Shown here in pieces: positions 58,811-64,000 of a stretch of 64,000 nucleotides of DNA. The translations under genes were made by a program, and so were the position numbers. The notes beneath the pieces were generated by a model that was not told the DNA's origin, made no database searches, and was given only the letters and a program-made list of their open reading frames with translations. Each line of letters starts with the position of its first letter. The stretch's first letter is position 1. Location: positions 1 through 64,000 of the forward strand of contig DDJQ01000058.1 of the NCBI GenBank assembly GCA_002339125.1, given 5' to 3'. The stretch comes from Alteromonadaceae bacterium UBA2620. Lineage in GTDB: Bacteria > Pseudomonadota > Gammaproteobacteria > Enterobacterales > Alteromonadaceae.

Positions 58811-59047
58811 TTAACTACCTGTCTGTTGTGATTCAGATTGCACTGCCTGAGCCTTTCGCGCCGCCGCAATTCGGGCTTGCCGCGCTTGTTCTTCACGGGC
58901 ATTGCGCAACAACTTTTTATGGGTGCCGGCACTGTCGATAACTACCCACACCAGCGCCAGTAAAGACACACCAAACGACAGCCACACATAAAGGGCATAG
59001 CCGCCCATGGCCAGAAAATCCTGCAAACTATCAAACTGCATGGTCAT
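58811..59047 (-). CDS. ccmD: Heme exporter accessory protein CcmD
   Basis: A 78-residue single-pass membrane protein (segment about 18-38, [20 protein letters not shown]) with a basic, Ala/Arg-rich cytoplasmic tail. It is needed to release holo-CcmE from CcmABC. It overlaps the end of ccmC by 17 nt; starts at residue 1 or residue 3 ([10 protein letters not shown]) are both possible. Confidence 0.92.
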   Translation of the reverse strand: MTMQFDSLQDFLAMGGYALYVWLSFGVSLLALVWVVIDSAGTHKKLLRNAREEQARQARIAAARKAQAVQSESQQTGS

Positions 59048-59789
59048 CTCCGAGCGCTCGCGCCGCCAGATCTTTCACCCAGGGGCGGTGATATTCTCGC
59101 CGAATGATTTCATTTTTCATACGCATTACGGTCACTGCTGCAATAAATAAGGCCAAACCCAGCAAAGCGATCAATAATGGCCAAAGCATCTCAGGCGCAA
59201 TGGAAGGTTTATCAAATTTACTGATCGTCGCGCCCTGATGCAGGGTATTCCACCATTCAACCGAGTAATGAATGATGGGCACATTCACCACACCAACCAG
59301 AGCCATTACCCCTGCCGCTTTACCCGCCTGCTGTTTATCTTCAAACGCGCCATACAGGGCAATCACACCAAGGTAGAGAAACAGCAGAATGAGTTCAGAC
59401 GTAAGTCTGGCATCCCATACCCACCAGGTCCCCCACATAGGTTTACCCCAGGCCGCGCCGGTAAACAACGCAATAAAGGTCACCACCGCTCCAACAGGCG
59501 CCATCGCAATCATGGCCATAAACGCGGTTCGCCATTGCCACACAATGCCCACCAACGCGGCAACCGCCATGGCTACATAGGTACTCATCGACAAAATGGC
59601 GCTGGGTACATGGATATAAATAATCCGAAAAGAATCACCCTGCTGATAGTCCTGCGGGGCAAAGGCCAGCCCCCAGATGCTGCCGGCGATTAAGCATAGA
59701 ATACCAGGCCAGAGAAAATAGGGCTGAAGCGTTACGCACAGTTGATACGCTCGCTCAGGTTTTGCATACGGATGTAACCACTTCCACAT
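59031..59789 (-). CDS. ccmC: Heme handling protein CcmC
   Basis: CcmC presents heme to CcmE. It has six membrane segments and the WWD motif MWGTWWVWDARLTSELILLF (around residue 120), flanked by conserved histidines (YIHVPSAILS and IIHYSVEWWNTLHQG). It has 252 residues. It shares 1 nt with ccmB. Confidence 0.97.
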   Translation of the reverse strand: MWKWLHPYAKPERAYQLCVTLQPYFLWPGILCLIAGSIWGLAFAPQDYQQGDSFRIIYIHVPSAILSMSTYVAMAVAALVGIVWQWRTAFMAMIAMAPVGAVVTFIALFTGAAWGKPMWGTWWVWDARLTSELILLFLYLGVIALYGAFEDKQQAGKAAGVMALVGVVNVPIIHYSVEWWNTLHQGATISKFDKPSIAPEMLWPLLIALLGLALFIAAVTVMRMKNEIIRREYHRPWVKDLAARALGDDHAV

Positions 59790-60457
59790 CAGTTTTGACT
59801 CACTTTAAGTGCATAAGCAATTGCAAAGGGGGCTGATGCCATCGCCAGCATTAGCATGGCGCCAATAATAGCAAGTTGTGCCCGGTAAGGTAATTGGAGT
59901 GCAGCAGAATCTACCGCCGAGGTGGCAAATATCAATAACGGAATAAACACCGGTATTAACAATAACGCCAACAACACACCACCACGTTGTAAACCTACCG
60001 TTAACCCTACCGCGATTGCCCCAACCAGCGACAATAACGGTGTGCCCAGCACCAGGGTTAGCATTAAGGCGATATACATATCGACCGTCAGGTTTAAAAA
60101 TAGTGCCAGTAACGGTGAAAAAAGTGCCAGCGGTAAAAAGCTCACCAGCCAGTGGACTAAAACCTTGACCGCTGCAATGGCCGCCACCGACTGACCGCTC
60201 AGCATGTACTGCTCCAGCGAACCATCCCAGAAATCGTCACGAAAAAGACGCTCCATGGCCAGTAGGGAGGAAAGAATCGCTGCAATCCAGATAACGCCTG
60301 GTCCTATCTTTTGCAGGGTAACCGGCCCGGGCCCAATGCCCAAAGGGAAAAGCGTGATCACCATTAATAAAAACATCAGCGGCTGGGCCAGCTCAGAACG
60401 CTGTCGAAAAGCCAGCGCCATATCCCGCTTAAAGATACCGTTTATCAAGGTATTCAT
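59789..60457 (-). CDS. ccmB: Cytochrome c maturation ABC permease CcmB
   Basis: A 222-residue permease with six membrane segments, partner of CcmA. The family features QPLMFLLMVITLFPLGIGP and LFRDDFWDGSLEQYML are present. The CcmAB complex uses ATP to release holo-CcmE rather than simply exporting heme. It overlaps ccmA by 4 nt. Confidence 0.95.
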   Translation of the reverse strand: MNTLINGIFKRDMALAFRQRSELAQPLMFLLMVITLFPLGIGPGPVTLQKIGPGVIWIAAILSSLLAMERLFRDDFWDGSLEQYMLSGQSVAAIAAVKVLVHWLVSFLPLALFSPLLALFLNLTVDMYIALMLTLVLGTPLLSLVGAIAVGLTVGLQRGGVLLALLLIPVFIPLLIFATSAVDSAALQLPYRAQLAIIGAMLMLAMASAPFAIAYALKVSQN

Positions 60458-61083
60458 AACCGATACTCCAGCACTAACTCGGTAAATGGGCCAGCGTGCT
60501 TGCTTAGCGGTTGGTGCGAGGTAGTAATAATCGAGCCCTGATTAGCTACATGCTCGCGCATATGGGTTTCGAGCAGTTCAATGCCATCGGTATCCAGCGC
60601 GGTAAAGGGCTCGTCAAGGATCCAGTAAGTTGCTTGTTTTAGCCATAAACGGGAAAGCGCGACCCGGCGCTGTTGTCCGGCCGACAGCATTCGTACCGGC
60701 ACATCCTCAAGCCCGACCAATCCTAACCTGGCAAGCACTTCATAGGTCTGTTGCGCATTAAAATCCGTGCTGTGTTGAGCACACCAGAAGCGCAGATTTT
60801 CCATGGCAGTCAGTGCACCATTAATACCCGCCTTGTGGCCTACGTAGATCAGTTGCTGATTAAATCTGTCCCGCACTTTATCCAGCGGCTCTTCATTGAG
60901 CAGTAACTGGCCGCTCTCGGGCGCCGACAAACCGGTTAAGATCCGCAATAAACTGGTTTTACCTGCGCCGTTTGGACCCCGCAGGTAGATGAGCTGACCG
61001 GGCGATAAGCGAAACGACAGGTCAGTAAACAATACTCTGTCACGTTTAATACAGGTTAAATTGTCTGCAGCAAGTCCTGCCAA
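60454..61083 (-). CDS. ccmA: Cytochrome c maturation ATPase CcmA
   Basis: A 209-residue ABC ATPase with Walker A RGPNGAGKTSLLRIL, signature VRMLSAGQQRRVALSRLWL and Walker B TYWILDEPFTALDTDG. It is the first gene of ccmABCDEFGHI-mlaA, a ten-gene unit in which almost all junctions overlap. The operon is divergent from the FliK-like gene. Confidence 0.96.
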   Translation of the reverse strand: MAGLAADNLTCIKRDRVLFTDLSFRLSPGQLIYLRGPNGAGKTSLLRILTGLSAPESGQLLLNEEPLDKVRDRFNQQLIYVGHKAGINGALTAMENLRFWCAQHSTDFNAQQTYEVLARLGLVGLEDVPVRMLSAGQQRRVALSRLWLKQATYWILDEPFTALDTDGIELLETHMREHVANQGSIITTSHQPLSKHAGPFTELVLEYRL

Positions 61084-61246
61084 GATGCATCCCGTTCTGT
61101 TAGCAAAAAAATCCGCCGCATTCTATCATAAACCAGCCGCTTCGCATCTTACCCAAAGGGCGGATCGGCAAATTTCTGATCTATTTCAATCTTTGGCACG
61201 ATTGACATTATACTTAACTGTTGAAACTGACTGCCGATAACGACTT

Positions 61247-63610
61247 ATGCAATCATCCAATCTGCCCCCACAAGCAAGCGCCGAAAGCAGTCGAGTGAAC
61301 GCTGCGGAGTCAGCGAACGTGACAACCAAAAGCCAGGCAATTGCCAGAATTGCTCAGGTTTTACAGCCTGTGCAGATTAACGGGTCAGCCGCAGCTCAGG
61401 TAGCAACGTCATCAGCCGGACAGGCGAAAACCAGCCAGGCATTACCCGCTAGTAACACCAGCGTGTTCATGGCCTCAAACCAGCAGCCTCTGCAGGTTAG
61501 TCCGGCTGTACGCCTGGCCAGCGCCGAGAACCTTCTGCTGGTGCGATTGCCGGCAGAAGCGCCGATTCAGCCGCCGCAGGGTTCCCCAATCCCTTTTAAA
61601 ACCGTATTGCCGCCGGATGTCGGTTCAGAGGCTTTGCCTACGTTACTAAAGCTGTCGCCAGAAACTATTCGCCAACAGGTATCCCAAGCGCAGTTTCAGT
61701 CGCTAATGACGGCATTATCCCGGACGTTGACAACACCAGTCACGCTACAAGCCACGGTTATCCACCAAAACAGTGCCTCAATAAGGGTAAATGCAGGTGC
61801 TGAGCGGCCATTGATTATCGATATTCCGTTAGCAAAAACGGCCAAACAGAGCGATACGCCCTTATCTGGCCCCTCAATCAACAAACCGGCTTTACCTGCA
61901 ACAGTAACGCTAACGGTTTCATTACGGCAAAATCAATTACAGGTACAAATTACTCCGCAGTCGTCATCGGTACTTACGGCACCAACCAGTGCGTCTGCGC
62001 CGGCATCAAATGCGCCAGCGAGTGCACTTCGCATAGTTAACGTAGCGCTGAATTCGCCTTTGTTGAATAAACTTACCCAGGCTGTCACTCAGCAAATGCC
62101 ACTTAACGTGGAGCCGCCTAAACTGGCAAGTTGGGTAACTCAGTCACTTCCGCCTGCCGCAGCAAAGTCATTTCAACAATTGAGTCCCATGCTCCCTGCG
62201 ACAGTGAGTATAAAAGGCAGTGAAGTAACCATTACCGGTAGCAAGACTCAGCTTGTAGCCGTTACTACAAATTCAACCACCGCTATCACCCAATTAGCGC
62301 CCAAGGTCAGTCCTCAGCAAATAGGACAACTTAATATTCAAAGCACGACTGCTAGCAACATCCCCAAGGTTACAATAACGCCATTAGTAACCGAGCTTCA
62401 AACGAGCGCAGGTCAGTCAACTCAACAATCTTTGTCATCGCCGACGAAAGCAACTGCGCCTAAAGCGGATATCAGCCCGCCTCAGCAGGCACTAGTGCGT
62501 TCTGGTGCACCGGACAACGTAGTAGGCAAGCCAGTGATACCGTCAGACGTAGAAAGTATTGCGAAGCATAAACTGGAGCAGCTACCCGCCGAGGCAAAAA
62601 CTGCGCTCACGCAATTCATTCGCTCTGCCAACCGAATTAATGTCAGTAACACGGATTCGTTGCAATCGAGTCTTAATGTGCTTATTACTGCACTGCAAAA
62701 ATTCGCTAGTGCCAACCCGGCCCTTGCCAAACCCGTTAACTCGTTGATTGAGCAGTTACAACTTAATTTATCAGCGCCCAACAAACTGCCCTCCGCAGAA
62801 TCGTCAGCGCTTAAGCCCGAAGTCACTGGCTCTTCTGAGCCGGTGACAGTTAAAAACGGCACCGACTCAGCTCAACAAAGCACAGCGCTTAAACAACTAC
62901 TTACGTCACCGGCATGGCTTCAGTCGCCGTTAACGCTCTCATCACCGCCGACAGGACAGAATTTTTTAAGCGGGCTTATCCAGTTGTTACAGGTGTCATT
63001 GCTAGGCAGACACTTTAAAACCCATGAAGATATCGATCAGGCGCTTAACCGCCAGCGAACTTCTGCACCAAAAGGTAATACACCAAACAGTCTGCTCGGT
63101 TCAATTACCGGGCGTCAGGTCAGAGAATTTGCTCAGATCGACAGCCAGCAAAATCTGCTCAAGCAGCTTAAAGGCTTACTTGCCGGGCATCAAAGTGCCA
63201 AGCTTGGTAATATGGAGCAAACGCTACAAGGCAATGACAGTTTTTATTATGTGCTGCCCGGACTATTACCCCAGCAAAAGCCGGCTGAACTGCTTATCCG
63301 TCGCGAGCGGGAACGCCAGCAAGAACAACAAAGCGATACCGCTCAAACGCAATGGCACCTTACGATGAAGCTGGATATCGGAGAACAGGGAGAGCTGCTC
63401 ACTAAAGCGAAAATTCGTGATGAACAGCTTTATCTTGATATTTATTCGTCGAATCAGGCGTTATTGGAAAAAGTCGGCGTAACTCTGCCTTTTTTACTTA
63501 AACGCTTTACTCAACTTGGTTTAACCGTTGAAGAGCATAAGCTTCAACTGGGCAAAATTCCGGATACCCTGGCCACCCGCCCCTATCAGATACTGGAGAC
63601 ACAGGCATGA
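61247..63610 (+). CDS. FliK-like protein with C-terminal hook-length-control domain
   Basis: A 787-residue protein dominated by Gln/Ser/Ala/Thr/Pro-rich low-complexity sequence (about residues 1-560), as in FliK rulers, followed by a predicted Flg_hook (FliK C-terminal) domain at about 690-785 (WHLTMKLDIGEQGELLTKAK, QALLEKVGVTLPFLLKRFTQ). It is not in a hook operon, and it is paired by a 4-nt overlap with an FlhB-C-like gene. This recalls Bacillus YlqG. I expect a paralogue of FliK, not necessarily the hook-length ruler. Confidence 0.75.
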   Translation: MQSSNLPPQASAESSRVNAAESANVTTKSQAIARIAQVLQPVQINGSAAAQVATSSAGQAKTSQALPASNTSVFMASNQQPLQVSPAVRLASAENLLLVRLPAEAPIQPPQGSPIPFKTVLPPDVGSEALPTLLKLSPETIRQQVSQAQFQSLMTALSRTLTTPVTLQATVIHQNSASIRVNAGAERPLIIDIPLAKTAKQSDTPLSGPSINKPALPATVTLTVSLRQNQLQVQITPQSSSVLTAPTSASAPASNAPASALRIVNVALNSPLLNKLTQAVTQQMPLNVEPPKLASWVTQSLPPAAAKSFQQLSPMLPATVSIKGSEVTITGSKTQLVAVTTNSTTAITQLAPKVSPQQIGQLNIQSTTASNIPKVTITPLVTELQTSAGQSTQQSLSSPTKATAPKADISPPQQALVRSGAPDNVVGKPVIPSDVESIAKHKLEQLPAEAKTALTQFIRSANRINVSNTDSLQSSLNVLITALQKFASANPALAKPVNSLIEQLQLNLSAPNKLPSAESSALKPEVTGSSEPVTVKNGTDSAQQSTALKQLLTSPAWLQSPLTLSSPPTGQNFLSGLIQLLQVSLLGRHFKTHEDIDQALNRQRTSAPKGNTPNSLLGSITGRQVREFAQIDSQQNLLKQLKGLLAGHQSAKLGNMEQTLQGNDSFYYVLPGLLPQQKPAELLIRRERERQQEQQSDTAQTQWHLTMKLDIGEQGELLTKAKIRDEQLYLDIYSSNQALLEKVGVTLPFLLKRFTQLGLTVEEHKLQLGKIPDTLATRPYQILETQA

Positions 63611-63918
63611 CCCGTAAAAGCAAACGCGCGGTGGGCATTAAATATAATGAAGCCGAACCGTCACAAGCACCAACGGTTGTCGCCAAGGGTTATGATGATC
63701 TGGCTGAAGCGATTATTGCCAGTGCGAAAGCGAATGGCGTGCTGGTTCACGAAGATCCCTACCTAAGCGAATTTCTGACTACCCTGGATCTCGGTCAGTC
63801 GATTCCTGAACCTTTATATTATGTTATTGCCGAATTACTGGCTTACTCGTATGTATTACAGGGTAAAGTGCCAGAAAACTGGAAACAGGCATTTCCCGGC
63901 ATCGAAGAGAAAATCTAA
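63607..63918 (+). CDS. FlhB C-terminal-domain-like protein (YlqH type)
   Basis: A 103-residue soluble protein homologous to the cytoplasmic C-terminal part of FlhB/YscU export switches (RAVGIKYNEAEPSQAPTVVA, ANGVLVHEDPYLSEFLTTLD, IPEPLYYVIAELLAYSYVLQ). It lacks the membrane domain and the self-cleaving NPTH motif of true FlhB. Similar stand-alone proteins occur as FlhB2/YlqH. Coupling to a FliK-like partner mirrors the FliK-FlhB contact that sets export specificity. Confidence 0.82.
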   Translation: MTRKSKRAVGIKYNEAEPSQAPTVVAKGYDDLAEAIIASAKANGVLVHEDPYLSEFLTTLDLGQSIPEPLYYVIAELLAYSYVLQGKVPENWKQAFPGIEEKI

Positions 63919-64000
63919 AGGGTGATATCCACAGACACTTCGCCGGTATTCGAGTTGTAGAATATCGAATAGCCAGGCTGCGCAACCAGATAAAAGGTAC
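63915..64000 (-). CDS. 3' end of an unidentified gene, cut by the window edge
   Basis: A minus-strand reading open to the window edge ends with TAG at 63915-63917, and its last residues are FYLVAQPGYSIFYNSNTGEV then SVDITL. It overlaps the convergent FlhB-like gene by 4 nt. The peptide is too short to assign. Confidence 0.5.
   Translation of the reverse strand, partial: TFYLVAQPGYSIFYNSNTGEVSVDITL

Noticed and set aside
1..64000. Search for CRISPR arrays, tRNA or rRNA genes and intact insertion sequences
   Set aside because: I saw no regularly spaced direct repeats, no cloverleaf with a CCA-type end, no rRNA-like sequence and no transposase reading on either strand.

Overview
The window is a stretch of chromosome from a marine-type gammaproteobacterium, most likely order Alteromonadales (Alteromonas or a close relative). 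Protein-level resemblance to E. coli, Shewanella and Vibrio orthologues, the block der-bamB-yfgM-hisS-ispG-rodZ-pilW-rlmN-ndk, a full ccm operon next to flagellar-type genes, and the hybrid isc/suf locus all point there. This assignment is inference from gene content; no 16S gene is present. Coding density is high, most genes sit in tight operons with 1-8 nt overlaps, and there is no rRNA, tRNA, CRISPR array or intact mobile element.

Layout. 1-4.5 kb (-): a Gld-like ABC transporter operon (ATPase, permease, GldG-like protein, DUF4340 protein). 4.8-9 kb (+): trmO, proS (with a shortened editing domain), a metallo-beta-lactamase-fold hydrolase and outer-membrane phospholipase pldA. 9-11.6 kb (-): a histone-deacetylase-family hydrolase and a chemoreceptor. 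11.7-13.1 kb: a decayed integration scar next to the 3' end of guaA, holding two pieces of a tyrosine recombinase in opposite orientation around a lone PEP-CTERM protein gene. 13.3-16.4 kb (-): guaB-guaA. 16.5-19 kb (+): xseA and an unknown lipoprotein. 19.1-28.9 kb (-): der, bamB, yfgM, hisS, ispG, rodZ, pilW (with LysM), rlmN, ndk. 29-38.7 kb (-): iron-sulfur cluster assembly, trmJ-cysE-iscR-iscS followed by sufBCDS-sufA-sufT-sufE, with IscR-type operator sequences readable in front of both iscR and sufB. 38.9 kb (+): suhB.

39.7-50 kb is a cell-surface polysaccharide region: galU and ugd make UDP-glucose and UDP-glucuronate, two GT2 glycosyltransferases and a WecA-like initiating transferase lie on the minus strand, and a lipoprotein plus a KpsD/KpsM/KpsT/KpsE-like exporter lie on the plus strand. 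50.2-53.2 kb (+): a POT-family peptide transporter, a small membrane protein and galE. 53.2-61.1 kb (-): ccmABCDEFGHI for cytochrome c maturation with mlaA translationally coupled at its end. 61.2-63.9 kb (+): a FliK-like/FlhB-C-terminal-like gene pair resembling the ylqG-ylqH arrangement. The last 86 bases hold the 3' end of an unidentified minus-strand gene.

Most of the window is core genome. The parts most worth a second look are the guaA scar with its PEP-CTERM gene and possible sigma-54 promoter, the IscR-controlled hybrid isc/suf locus, the reduced ProRS editing domain, an orphan minus-strand terminator that suggests a small RNA before trmO, and the FliK/FlhB-like pair. I did not find a convincing wholly new defence or metabolic system.
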